DNA of 26,716 nucleotides from CAUYUA01 sp963575675 (GTDB lineage Bacteria; Pseudomonadota; Alphaproteobacteria; Azospirillales; Azospirillaceae), in assembly GCA_963575675.1 (NCBI GenBank), contig CAUYUA010000231.1, forward strand, positions 1 through 26,716. Reading direction: 5' to 3'. A program made the translations under genes and the position numbers. The notes below the pieces were generated by a model. It had not been told where the DNA came from and did not search any database. It was given only the letters and a program-made list of their open reading frames with translations. Shown piece after piece: positions 15,902-26,716 of the stretch. Positions within the stretch are counted from its first letter, which is position 1. Every line of letters begins with the position of its first letter.

Positions 15902-17669
15902 ATCATCCGCTCCCGCGCCGCAGACCGAGCGCATATTGCCGGGATTGGGGGTTTCCTCCGGAATCGCCATTGGTCCCGCCTATGTGGTTGAAATCGGCAG
16001 CCTCCCGGTCCCCGAGTACACCCTATCTCCCGGACAGATCGAGGTCGAGCGCGCTCGGTTCGCCGAAGCTACGCTGAAAGCATGTCGCCAACTCCGGAAG
16101 CTGAAGGTCAAGGCCGCCGTCTTGCCCGAATCCGCCGCCGAGGAAATCGGATTCCTCCTCGAAGCCCACTTGGCGATGATGACCAATTCGCGTCTGACGC
16201 GCGGCGTCGAACGGCGAATCATCGATCAAAAAATCAACGCCGAAGCCGCCGTTCAGACCGAAATCAACGCCATCGCCCAGACCTTCGAGAACATGGACGA
16301 CGCCTATCTGGCCGCCCGAATCGATGACGTCCGCGAAGTTGGCCATCGTCTCATCCGAAACCTGCTGCAAGACGACTATCAACCCTTCTCCCTTGTGCCT
16401 CCCGGCAGCGTCGTCCTGGCCGAAGACATGAGCCCCGCAGAGACCGCTCTGCTGGATCCCGGCGTCGTCGCCGGATTCGCTCTGGTGCAGGGCGGCGCCG
16501 AAGGCCACACCGCCATTATGGCCCGTTCGCTGGGCATTCCGGCGGTGCTGTGCGTCGGAGAGCTTTTGCCGGGCATTCGCTCCGGAGACACGCTGATCAT
16601 TGACGGCCTCTCCGGGCGCGTCATTGTTCACCCCACCGCCGCCACGCTCAACGAGTACCAAAGACGCCGCGAGTCTCTGCTGCGCGATCGCGAGCAACTA
16701 AAAGGACTCCGCAATCTTCAAGCCGTAACGCTGGATGGAACTCCGATCATCCTTATGGCGAACCTCGAATTGCCGCGCGAGCTGGAGATCGCTTTGGAGG
16801 TCGGCGCGGCGGGCGTCGGGTTGTTACGCACCGAGTTCATGTTTATGAACCGCGACGACCTGCCCAGTGAGGATGAACAATACGAAGTCCTACGCACCGT
16901 CGTTGAAGGCATGGGCGGTCGCCCCGTCGCAGCACGCACTTTGGATGTGGGCGGCGACAAATTGCCCAGCACTTTGGCCGACCGATTCGGCGCGCCGGTC
17001 AATCCGGCGCTCGGAATGCGCGCGATCCGACTCGGCTTGCGCGAGCCCGCGTTATTGGAGACTCAGCTTGCGGCGATGCTGCGCGCCGGAGCCCATGGCC
17101 CTTTACGGATATTATTGCCGCTGATTTGCAGCATCAATGAAGTCCATCGCTTTTATGAGATTCTGCACAATGTTGCGGATTCGCTGAAACGACGGCGCGT
17201 TCGAATTGCGGATCCTCTTCCCCCCGTGGGAGTGATGATCGAGGTGCCGGGCGCGGCTTTGGCGGCGGACGCTCTGGCGGCGTGTACGGATTTCTTTTCG
17301 ATCGGCACCAATGATTTGACGCAGTACACATTGGCGATTGACCGAGCGGATGATCAGGTGGCGGAGTTATACGACACTTTACATCCGGCAGTGTTGCGGT
17401 TGATTCAGTTTGCGACCGAAGCAGCGTTGCGGGCTCGATTGCCGGTGAGCGTGTGTGGTGAGATTGCAGGAGATCCGCGATATACAGCGTTGTTGTTGGG
17501 ATTGGGCGTGCGAGCGCTGTCTATGGCGCCGAGTCGCATTCCGGTGGTGAAACGACGCATTCGGTCGTTGGATCTGAACGCCGCGACTCGACGAGCGCAC
17601 ATCATTATGGATCAGAGCGATTCTCGACGCACAGCAGAGTTGTTGGACGAATTTAACGAGTTCGGCTGA
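15891..17669 (+). CDS. ptsP: PTS enzyme I (phosphoenolpyruvate-protein phosphotransferase)
   Basis: It transfers phosphate from phosphoenolpyruvate to HPr. The 592-residue product begins with the EI N-terminal domain (ILPGLGVSSGIAIGPA, 15-30), then the phosphohistidine domain with His206 in GGAEGHTAIMARSLGIPAV, and the PEP-binding barrel with LLRTEFMFMNRDDLPSEDEQ (311-330), IGTNDLTQYTLAIDR (471-485) and catalytic Cys522 in SVCGEIAGD. There is no N-terminal GAF domain, so it is not a PtsP of the nitrogen PTS in the E. coli sense; ptsI would be an equally good name. It starts inside the end of the HPr gene and is the last gene of the cluster; an inverted repeat begins about 7 bp after the stop. 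Confidence 0.95.
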   Translation: MKIESSAPAPQTERILPGLGVSSGIAIGPAYVVEIGSLPVPEYTLSPGQIEVERARFAEATLKACRQLRKLKVKAAVLPESAAEEIGFLLEAHLAMMTNSRLTRGVERRIIDQKINAEAAVQTEINAIAQTFENMDDAYLAARIDDVREVGHRLIRNLLQDDYQPFSLVPPGSVVLAEDMSPAETALLDPGVVAGFALVQGGAEGHTAIMARSLGIPAVLCVGELLPGIRSGDTLIIDGLSGRVIVHPTAATLNEYQRRRESLLRDREQLKGLRNLQAVTLDGTPIILMANLELPRELEIALEVGAAGVGLLRTEFMFMNRDDLPSEDEQYEVLRTVVEGMGGRPVAARTLDVGGDKLPSTLADRFGAPVNPALGMRAIRLGLREPALLETQLAAMLRAGAHGPLRILLPLICSINEVHRFYEILHNVADSLKRRRVRIADPLPPVGVMIEVPGAALAADALAACTDFFSIGTNDLTQYTLAIDRADDQVAELYDTLHPAVLRLIQFATEAALRARLPVSVCGEIAGDPRYTALLLGLGVRALSMAPSRIPVVKRRIRSLDLNAATRRAHIIMDQSDSRRTAELLDEFNEFG

Positions 17670-17676
17670 ATCGCAT

Positions 17677-17964
17677 GCGGCCTTCCCGAATTGAAACGGC
17701 CCACTCTCATCCGGTTGTTATAAACTCCAAGTCATGGTTTCCAAAGGCCTCCCGGCCTTTGGCGGGTCGAGGGCGGAGCCCCGATTCTTTCGGAGTTTTT
17801 TCTCGGATTCTTAGATGAACGGAATATATAAAAAGGTCGGAAGACAAAAAAAGACCAAGGCTCCGCCCTGGACCCGCCAAAGGCCGGGAGGCCTTTGGAA
17901 ACCATGACTTGGAGATTGCAACAACCGAAAGAGCGAGGACTGTTTCAATTCAGTGAGGCCGCAA
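17677..17964. repeat. Long inverted-repeat element C
   Basis: Arms of about 105 bp (17677-17781 and 17860-17964) surround a 78-bp AT-rich centre. The inner 65 bp of each arm are nearly identical, running from ACTCCAAGTCATGGTTTCC through a perfect 22-bp palindrome made of CCAAAGGCCTC and its complement, to GGCGGAGCC; the outer 40 bp are diverged. It occupies nearly the whole space between the convergent EI and hybrid-kinase genes, where it could act as a bidirectional transcription barrier. One arm recurs at 21850-21988. It differs in sequence from elements A and B. Confidence 0.88.
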
Positions 17965-17988
17965 GAAAAAGACGCCAATATCTTTTTC

Positions 17989-21537
<3,549 letters not shown>

Positions 21538-21646
21538 GGGGGAAACGTCCTGAACGAAGGGAAAGAAAGACGGATACGAAAACAGGAGCAAAAAACTCAA
21601 CAAAATCAAAATACTCTCAAGAACTCACACAGAGCAATCACATTAT

Positions 21647-21740
21647 GAATTAAGAGGGCCTGGGACTGCGTTCCCAGTCGCTCGGACCAAGAACGAAAGC
21701 TCCCCTTATTCGCGAAACGATCTTACTCTGGAATCGTTTA
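21647..21740 (+). repeat. Solo arm of the element A/B repeat family
   Basis: It matches the left arm of element A: GAATTAAGAGGGCCTGGGAC at the outer end, GACTGCGTTCC, CGAAAGCTCCCCTTATTCGC, then TCTGGAATCGTTTA at the inner end. It includes a small hairpin CTGGGA-CTGCGT-TCCCAG (21660-21677). No opposing arm is present. Confidence 0.8.
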
Positions 21741-21849
21741 ATATTTTATCTGTGCGAACCCTCTTAGACCCGACCAAGCCCCCCTGTATCCGCCGTAGGT
21801 CGCCCATAGGCCATCAACAAAGATATACTCTGTCCAATTGAGAATCCGA

Positions 21850-21988
21850 AAGAATCCAAAAAAAAACTCCGAAAGAATCGGGGCTCCGCCCACGACCCGC
21901 CAAAGGCCGGGAGGCCTTTGGAAACCATGACTTGGAGTTTGTGACGACCGGAAGAGAGTGGACCGTTTTAATTCGGGAAGGCCGCATG
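21850..21988 (-). repeat. Solo arm of element C
   Basis: Reads as the reverse complement of 17675-17812: it includes the 22-bp palindrome of CCAAAGGCC/GGCCTTTGG type (21900-21921), ACCATGACTTGGAG and the outer AATTCGGGAAGGCCGCAT. The similarity continues into GAAAGAATCGGGG, beyond the arm into the centre of element C. Confidence 0.8.
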
Positions 21989-22405
21989 ATTCTCGGGTTC
22001 TCAACCGAACAAAGTATAAGAAAATCCCTTCGCAGACCAATCCTCAAGACCAAAACCGAATCGCTTCCACCAACACCCCATCGCTTTCGCCCGAAACGGC
22101 CTCCTCAAACCTCCGCCCGAACCCACGTTTTTCACAAATCCAATCTATGAGATAAAATTACAACACTCCTTATCCCTCCTCACCCCAAACACCTTAAAAC
22201 GATTGCAGATTCCCGCGTTTTCGCAATGCAAGCCGTTGGTTACACCTCTAACGCCACCGCCCCTCCCACGGCAAAAACGCTCCCGTCACCTCCGCCATGC
22301 AAAAAAACCAAAGATAGAAACTCTCCAAAAGACGTCACGCCCATTGCTCCCGCCGTCACCCATGATATAAACGCGCGTTTTCGACGACGGGAGAGGAACG
22401 AAGTC

Positions 22406-22855
22406 GTGGCGCTCGATGCATCGGTGTTGATCCTGAACGGCCCCAATCTCAACATGCTTGGAATCCGCGAGCCCTCAATCTATGGCGCGCAAACACTGGA
22501 AGACATCCAGACCGCATGCGAAGAACGCGCCGAAAGCTTGGGATTAACCATTGATTTTCGTCAGTCCAACATCGAAGGCGAATTGGTCGCCTGGATACAG
22601 CAAGCGCGCGTCGAACACGACGGCGTCATCATCAACGCCGGAGCCTACACCCACACCTCAATCGCCATTTTAGACGCGCTCACCTTGTCCGAGCTGCCCG
22701 TGATCGAAGTTCATCTTTCCAACATCTTTCGGCGCGAGGCGTTTCGTCATCATTCTTACGTCTCTCTGGCGGCGAAAGGGGTCATCTGCGGATTCGGCTC
22801 CAACGGTTATCTTATGGCGCTTGACGCCATGGCTCAAATCATCGACCAAATCTAA
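22406..22855 (+). CDS. aroQ: 3-dehydroquinate dehydratase, type II
   Basis: It dehydrates 3-dehydroquinate to 3-dehydroshikimate in the shikimate pathway; cytosolic dodecamer. The 149-residue product matches the family length. LILNGPNLNMLGIREPSIYG at 8-27 has catalytic Tyr26 and Arg21; NAGAYTHTSIAILDAL (77-92) and EVHLSNIFRREAFRH (101-115) with catalytic His103 form the active site. The start is a GTG at 22406 with AGGA about 10 bases upstream; the frame is open further upstream to 22226 but that part is low-complexity and not conserved in the family. The order aroQ-accB-accC is common in alphaproteobacteria; here 470 bp separate aroQ from accB, so accBC likely have their own promoter. Confidence 0.95.
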   Translation: MALDASVLILNGPNLNMLGIREPSIYGAQTLEDIQTACEERAESLGLTIDFRQSNIEGELVAWIQQARVEHDGVIINAGAYTHTSIAILDALTLSELPVIEVHLSNIFRREAFRHHSYVSLAAKGVICGFGSNGYLMALDAMAQIIDQI

Positions 22856-23326
22856 AATCAGCACGCCTCCTTGCAAAAAACCGATTATAAGAACGACCGA
22901 TAAGAACAACCAAACCTCAATCCAGTTTTATCCGGTTACAACAAGTCTCATAAAAAACTGCAAAAATTTTCCTTATGACATCCGCACTCACAACAGCCTC
23001 ACTCACGAAGACTCACGCACGATTGATTATGAGAACGCAAGGATAAGCAGGCATCAAACACGGTCAAATCATTCAGAATGCATAAGAGCATTAAACGGAA
23101 CTTCGAGCGCAAACAGCCTTCAACGTGCGTCTCTTGCGATTGGTCCGCCCGAATAGGTCAGCCAAGCGCGCGAAACAAACGAAGCATATGTAAGTCATAC
23201 TGAGAACGCAGACACGGAAGATAGATTACCTTCTTAATAATCAACTTCGGGGCCCCGGACCCGCCCGCACCGGCGACCGTCCCCAAGACCAGACGACAGA
23301 AAAACGGGCGCGACAGGGAAAAAGGC
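22856..23326. other. Intergenic region upstream of accB
   Basis: This 470-bp gap is richer in A and T than its neighbours up to about 23060. I see no reading frame with family character, no terminator for aroQ and no clear promoter pair, although an accBC promoter is expected here. Confidence 0.45.
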
Positions 23327-23776
23327 ATGGCAAATTTCGATATCGACGGCGAACTGATTCGCAAGCTTGCGGAGCTGCTGCGCGAGACCGGCTTGACAGA
23401 AATTGAATTTGCCGAGGGCGAAAAACGGCTTCGTCTCGCCCGAGGCGTTGCAGCGGCGCCTCAAACCATGGCCGTTGCGGTCCCTCCCGCAACCACCTCT
23501 GCACAAAACACCGCTGCGGGTGGACGCAATGCAGGCGCTCCCGCTGGCGCCGTCACTTCGCCGATGGTCGGAACCGCCTATATCGCTTCGGAACCCGGCG
23601 CCGCGCCCTTCGTGCGCCCCGGCGACCAAGTCAAGGCCGGCCAAACCGTGCTTATTATCGAGGCGATGAAGGTAATGAACCCCATCAAAGCCCCGCGCTC
23701 CGGAACAGTGACCAGCGTTCTGGTAAGCGATGCACAGCCGGTTGAATTCGGCGAACCCCTGCTGACGATCGAATAA
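23327..23776 (+). CDS. accB: Biotin carboxyl carrier protein of acetyl-CoA carboxylase
   Basis: It carries the biotin that shuttles carboxyl groups between biotin carboxylase and the carboxyltransferase to make malonyl-CoA for fatty-acid synthesis. The 149-residue product has the N-terminal helix region (DIDGELIRKLAELLRETGLTE), an Ala/Pro/Thr-rich flexible linker (41-75), then the biotinyl domain from SPMVGTAY. Lys115 in IEAMKVMNPI is the biotinylation site, and PFVRPGDQVKAGQ is the conserved thumb region. ATG 23327 has an AGGGAAAAAGG just upstream. It is followed after 14 bp by accC, forming the usual accBC operon. Confidence 0.97.
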   Translation: MANFDIDGELIRKLAELLRETGLTEIEFAEGEKRLRLARGVAAAPQTMAVAVPPATTSAQNTAAGGRNAGAPAGAVTSPMVGTAYIASEPGAAPFVRPGDQVKAGQTVLIIEAMKVMNPIKAPRSGTVTSVLVSDAQPVEFGEPLLTIE

Positions 23777-23790
23777 ACGGTTCAAATGTC

Positions 23791-25146
23791 ATGGCCGCCG
23801 GCTCGTTTGAAAAAGTCCTGATCGCCAACCGCGGCGAGATCGCCCTTCGCATTCATCGCGCATGTCGCGAAATGGGCATCCAAACCGTGGCCGTGCATTC
23901 CACCGCCGACGCCGACGCCATGCATGTGCGTCTCGCCGACGAGAGCGTGTGCATCGGCCCACCGCCTGCGCGAGACAGTTATCTGAACATCCCCAACATC
24001 CTCTCGGCGGCGGCGATCACCGGCGCCGACGCCATTCATCCCGGCATCGGCTTCATGTCCGAGAACGCTCAGTTCGCCGAGATGGTCGAGGAACATGGAT
24101 TCACCTTCATCGGCCCCTCGCCCGAGCATATTCGAGTCATGGGCGACAAAGTCACCGCCAAGAAAACCGTGGCCGAACTCGGATTGCCGGTCGTCCCCGG
24201 CTCCGACGGTCCCGTCTCCGGCGAAGACGAAGCGTTCGAAGTCGCCCGCCAAATCGGCTACCCCGTGCTGGTCAAAGCCGCCGCTGGCGGCGGCGGAAAA
24301 GGCATGAAGGTCGCCCGCAACCCAGAACACATCCGCGAAGCCTTCCAACTTGCTCGAACCGAAGCCCGAAACGCCTTCGGAAACGACCAAGTCTACATCG
24401 AAAAATATCTCGCCCGCCCTCGGCATATCGAAGTCCAACTCTTGGCCGACATGCACGGCGCAGTCATCCATTTCGGCGAACGCGACTGCTCGGTGCAGCG
24501 GAGGCACCAGAAAGTCATCGAAGAAGCCCCCTCCCCCGCCATCAGCGCAGCTCAGCGCGAAACCATCGGCGATCTGGTCATTCGGACCACGAAAAAGCTC
24601 GGGTATCGCGGCGTTGGAACCATGGAGTTCCTTTACGAAGACGGGCAGTTCTTCTTCATCGAAATGAACACTCGCCTTCAGGTCGAACACACTTTGTCGG
24701 AAATGATCTCCGGCATCGACCTGGTTCGCGAGCAGATACGAGTCGCCACAGGCGCTCCTCTTGGCTACTCTCAAAAAGACCTGCGTTTCTTCGGTCACGC
24801 CATTGAATGCCGAATCAACGCCGAGAACCCTGAAACCTTTATGCCGTCCCCAGGACAGATTCAGGGGTATCACGCCCCAGGCGGTCTTGGCATTCGAGTC
24901 GATAGCGCATTGTACGACGGCTATCGCGTGCCGCCGCATTATGACAGCTTGATCTCCAAGCTGGTCGCCTTCGGCAGCACCCGTAATGAATGCTTAATGC
25001 GGCTCAACCGCGCCTTGGCCGAATACGTCATCGGGGGAATCGAAACCACGATTCCTTTGCAACAGCGTTTGGTGTGCCAGCCCGATTTCATTCACGGCAA
25101 TTACGACATTCATTGGTTGGAAAGCCTGCTGTCTGGTCGCCGTTGA
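23791..25146 (+). CDS. accC: Biotin carboxylase subunit of acetyl-CoA carboxylase
   Basis: It carboxylates the biotin on AccB using ATP and bicarbonate. The 451-residue length is normal. KVLIANRGEIALRIHRAC opens the N-terminal domain; KAAAGGGGKGMKV is the flexible glycine loop of the ATP-grasp fold; FGERDCSVQRRHQKVIEEAP and FFIEMNTRLQVEH hold the ATP and bicarbonate residues. After that motif most homologs continue with Pro-Val-Thr-Glu, whereas here it is Thr-Leu-Ser-Glu; the catalytic Glu itself is retained. The ATG at 23791 has a weak ribosome-binding site, consistent with coupling to accB 14 bp upstream. A strong terminator follows 18 bp after the stop. Confidence 0.97.
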   Translation: MAAGSFEKVLIANRGEIALRIHRACREMGIQTVAVHSTADADAMHVRLADESVCIGPPPARDSYLNIPNILSAAAITGADAIHPGIGFMSENAQFAEMVEEHGFTFIGPSPEHIRVMGDKVTAKKTVAELGLPVVPGSDGPVSGEDEAFEVARQIGYPVLVKAAAGGGGKGMKVARNPEHIREAFQLARTEARNAFGNDQVYIEKYLARPRHIEVQLLADMHGAVIHFGERDCSVQRRHQKVIEEAPSPAISAAQRETIGDLVIRTTKKLGYRGVGTMEFLYEDGQFFFIEMNTRLQVEHTLSEMISGIDLVREQIRVATGAPLGYSQKDLRFFGHAIECRINAENPETFMPSPGQIQGYHAPGGLGIRVDSALYDGYRVPPHYDSLISKLVAFGSTRNECLMRLNRALAEYVIGGIETTIPLQQRLVCQPDFIHGNYDIHWLESLLSGRR

Positions 25147-25164
25147 TTCCTTTAACTGAATCAG

Positions 25165-25193
25165 AAAAAGGAAGCCACGCGGCTTCCTTTTTT
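25165..25193 (+). terminator. Rho-independent terminator of accBC
   Basis: A 12-bp perfect stem (AAAAAGGAAGCC / GGCTTCCTTTTT) around a four-base loop ACGC, ending in a T run, 18 bp after the accC stop. Confidence 0.95.
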
Positions 25194-25207
25194 GTGCGAC
25201 AAGACAT

Positions 25208-25264
25208 CCATAAAAAATAAAAGGGTCCAAAGACTGTGTTCCTGGACCCTTTTATTTTTTATGG
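25208..25264. terminator. Bidirectional hairpin, second copy of the short repeat
   Basis: A perfect 22-bp stem (25208-25229 with 25243-25264) and a 13-base loop. The sequence (AAAAGGGTCCA, GACTGTGTTCCTGGACCC) is the same as the hairpin at 6628-6662. It forms a second barrier after the accC terminator and can also act on minus-strand transcripts. Confidence 0.88.
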
Positions 25265-25391
25265 AGAAAAACCGAAGGCCACGCGTCAATAATCGTGCTC
25301 ATTCTTTCCTCACTCCGCTCATTTTTGCGACGCACCCTAAAATAGTTACATCGACTTGAGGTTTTTGCAAAGCTGTTATTAAATTACTGAT

Positions 25392-25549
25392 ATCTCATGC
25401 GATTGGAATTCTCTTGATCTCCGAAATCAATCCCGGCATATTTTGCAGCGCGGCATCGAGCGCTTCTACTGTGCGATTGATGCTGTACGCACTTCTTGGG
25501 CGTTTCCTCCCTAGACTTGGGCCGCGCATATGACGCGGCCTTTTTTTTT
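25392..25549 (+). ncRNA. Candidate small RNA with a Rho-independent terminator
   Basis: A strong terminator with no gene in front of it ends this segment. A possible promoter precedes it (TTGAGG at 25356-25361, 18-bp spacer, TAAATT at 25380-25385), predicting a transcript of about 158 nt. It contains a stem-loop at about 25454-25484 (GCATCGA pairing with TTGATGC, then three more pairs after one mismatch). An unpaired TTTCCTCCC lies just before the terminal hairpin; CCUCC-type anti-Shine-Dalgarno motifs are known in several alphaproteobacterial sRNAs. I could not match it to 6S, SRP or tmRNA. Existence is inferred from sequence only. Confidence 0.35.
25520..25549 (+). terminator. Orphan Rho-independent terminator
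   Basis: A 7-bp GC stem (GGCCGCG / CGCGGCC, 25520-25526 with 25534-25540), a 7-base loop CATATGA and then nine T. No plus-strand coding sequence lies upstream after the accC terminators, which is the main reason to suspect an sRNA. Confidence 0.85.
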
Positions 25550-25923
25550 GCGGTTCACTCCCTTTGTGCTCTTCTTCCTCACCACAGTGCAAAGCAATTG
25601 CCGTAAGGCAAAAAATCCACACAGAGCGCGCACCACTCACCATCCGGCAAACGAAGAAAAGAGACTTTAATCTTTAGCCCCATTTAATTTTATAATGCGA
25701 TTGCCCTACCGACAGCTCTCGCTCTATCATGCGTTTCGCTCAAACCATTTTCTTTTTACCGTGGCCATAGTGTCACGCAGCTCTATAATGTCAGCCTTGA
25801 AGCAACGTCTTGTTGTGCGCCTCTTTCATCGCGTTGGTCGAGTTTAAGCTATCCGAATTCGACAACGCACGGTAAAGAGCGCGCCTCAGCGCGTGAGCGA
25901 GTGCGTGATCAGGTGAGGAACAC

Positions 25924-26716
25924 ATGGACTGGGACAAACTTCGAGTCTTCCATGCGGTGGCCGAGGCAGGCAGTTTTACGCATGCCGGAGAAGCGCTCGC
26001 CCTGAGCCAATCGGCAGTAAGTCGACAAATCAGCGGGTTGGAAGAAAGCCTCAGCGTGCCGTTGTTTCACCGACATGCGCGCGGCTTGATTCTGACGGAA
26101 CAAGGGGAAATGCTCTACCGCACCGCGCGTGACGTGTTCTCCAAGCTCTCGATGACTGAAGCCATCATCCAGGAAAGCAAAGACCAAGCGAAAGGGCCTC
26201 TAAAAGTCACCACCACGGTTGCTCTGGGCTCCACTTGGTTAACGCCTCGGATTCGTGAATTCCTTACTCTTTACCCTGACATTCGCTTCACCCTCCTCCT
26301 CAGCGACGGAGAGCTGGACCTCGGCATGCGCGAGGCGGACATCGCCATCCGCATCAACGCGCCGCGTCAGCCTGATTTGATCCAGCGCCACTTGATGACC
26401 ATCCGCTTTCACATCTACGCCCATTCCAGCTACATCAAACGCCGAGGGGCGCCCCAAACCATCCATGACCTCGACGAACATGACCTCATCGCCTATCCCA
26501 GTGAATTCCGCCTACAAATCCCGGACATAAACTGGTTGTTGGAAGCCGGGAACCCACCTGCGGGAACTCGCAGAACGATCTTGCTTGTCAACAATGTGTA
26601 CGCCGTTTTTCGCGCGGTCGAGAGCGGATTGGGCATAGCCGCCATTCCCGACTATATGGTGGAGGGAAACCGCGATATGGTCCGACTTTTGTCCGACGTT
26701 GACGCTCCCTCTGTTG
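25924..26716 (+). CDS. LysR-family transcriptional regulator (partial, 3' end outside window)
   Basis: The first 264 codons of a LysR regulator; families average about 300 residues. The N-terminal winged helix-turn-helix (MDWDKLRVFHAVAEAGSFTH, then ALSQSAVSRQISGLEESLSV and PLFHRHARGLILTEQGE) binds DNA. A long helix (about 60-90) precedes the substrate-binding domain (GPLKVTTTVALGSTWLTPRI from about 98; SGLGIAAIPDYMV near 238). GAGGA lies 5 bases before ATG 25924. The inducer and targets are unknown; LysR proteins often control a divergent neighbour, but none lies on the minus strand here. The gene reads through to the last base of the window. Confidence 0.95.
   Translation, partial: MDWDKLRVFHAVAEAGSFTHAGEALALSQSAVSRQISGLEESLSVPLFHRHARGLILTEQGEMLYRTARDVFSKLSMTEAIIQESKDQAKGPLKVTTTVALGSTWLTPRIREFLTLYPDIRFTLLLSDGELDLGMREADIAIRINAPRQPDLIQRHLMTIRFHIYAHSSYIKRRGAPQTIHDLDEHDLIAYPSEFRLQIPDINWLLEAGNPPAGTRRTILLVNNVYAVFRAVESGLGIAAIPDYMVEGNRDMVRLLSDVDAPSV

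Larger units (their letters stand above)
21538..22405. other. Divergent intergenic region with solo arms of two repeat families
   Basis: This 868-bp gap lies between the divergent hybrid-kinase and aroQ genes. It holds one arm of the element A/B family (21647-21740) and one arm of element C (21850-21988). The bases between resemble the centre of element B. The rest (21990-22405) shows no family-like reading frame; a longer frame upstream of aroQ to 22226 is proline-rich and not family-like. Confidence 0.6.
25265..25923. other. Non-coding region between accC and the LysR gene
   Basis: This stretch of about 660 bp holds the candidate sRNA (25392-25549) and, on the opposite strand, a broken reading frame (25299-25529). 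Between 25550 and 25923 there is no family-like ORF. Two perfect TATAAT hexamers occur (25691-25696 and 25784-25789) and a TTGCCC-18 bp-TATCAT pair at 25701-25730; any could serve the LysR gene, but none has a strong -35 partner. Confidence 0.5.

Noticed and set aside
21738..22053. Minus-strand ORFs containing SHGFQRPPGLWRV or KSWFPKASRPLAG
   Set aside because: Similar peptides arise at 17811-18011 because both come from the element C palindrome; repeat-derived, not genes.
22226..22405. N-terminal extension of aroQ
   Set aside because: Low-complexity and absent from the family; the GTG at 22406 with AGGA gives the standard length.

Overview
The window looks like chromosomal DNA from a free-living alphaproteobacterium, most likely Rhodospirillales-like. 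This is an inference from gene content: a short HPr kinase with a transporter-less PTS, a DUF2155 protein, a TPR gene fused translationally to ispE, FixL-type PAS kinases, and a Gram-negative porin ending in phenylalanine. I saw no plasmid, phage or insertion-sequence transposase genes, no tRNA or rRNA genes and no CRISPR array.

Layout. On the minus strand at the left edge are cobL (cobalamin synthesis, frame broken in an 11-G run), an ankyrin-repeat protein and a porin with a strong terminator. A plus-strand multi-PAS histidine kinase (4247-6601) converges on a cyclophilin, with a perfect hairpin between them. A cluster of three lipoprotein-like genes runs from 7557 to 9032. A 300-bp element with about 103-bp inverted arms separates it from a minus-strand operon: TPR protein, ispE, DUF2155 protein. 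A second, divergent copy of that element lies at 12803-13181. Then comes the plus-strand regulatory PTS cluster hprK-rapZ-EIIA-HPr-EI (13511-17669). A second inverted-repeat family separates it from a convergent 1182-residue hybrid histidine kinase. Solo arms of both repeat families sit upstream of that kinase. The right part carries aroQ, accB-accC with a strong terminator, a non-coding region with a possible small RNA, and a LysR regulator cut by the window edge.

How the genes work together. HprK, HPr (with both the His and Ser phosphorylation sites), mannose-type EIIA and EI form a phosphorelay with no sugar permease here. Such systems in alphaproteobacteria regulate rather than transport, and RapZ fits that picture. 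The two large kinases each have a PAS domain with the FixL heme-ligand histidine and distal arginine at the right spacing, so both may sense oxygen or another gas through heme. The rest is housekeeping: isoprenoid (ispE), shikimate (aroQ), fatty acid (accBC) and B12 (cobL) synthesis.

The most unusual signals are the G11 tract that breaks cobL, loss of the Walker A lysine in RapZ, the nested families of long inverted repeats, possible dual localisation of the cyclophilin, and a candidate sRNA carrying an anti-Shine-Dalgarno CCUCC motif. I did not find a clear new multi-gene system.
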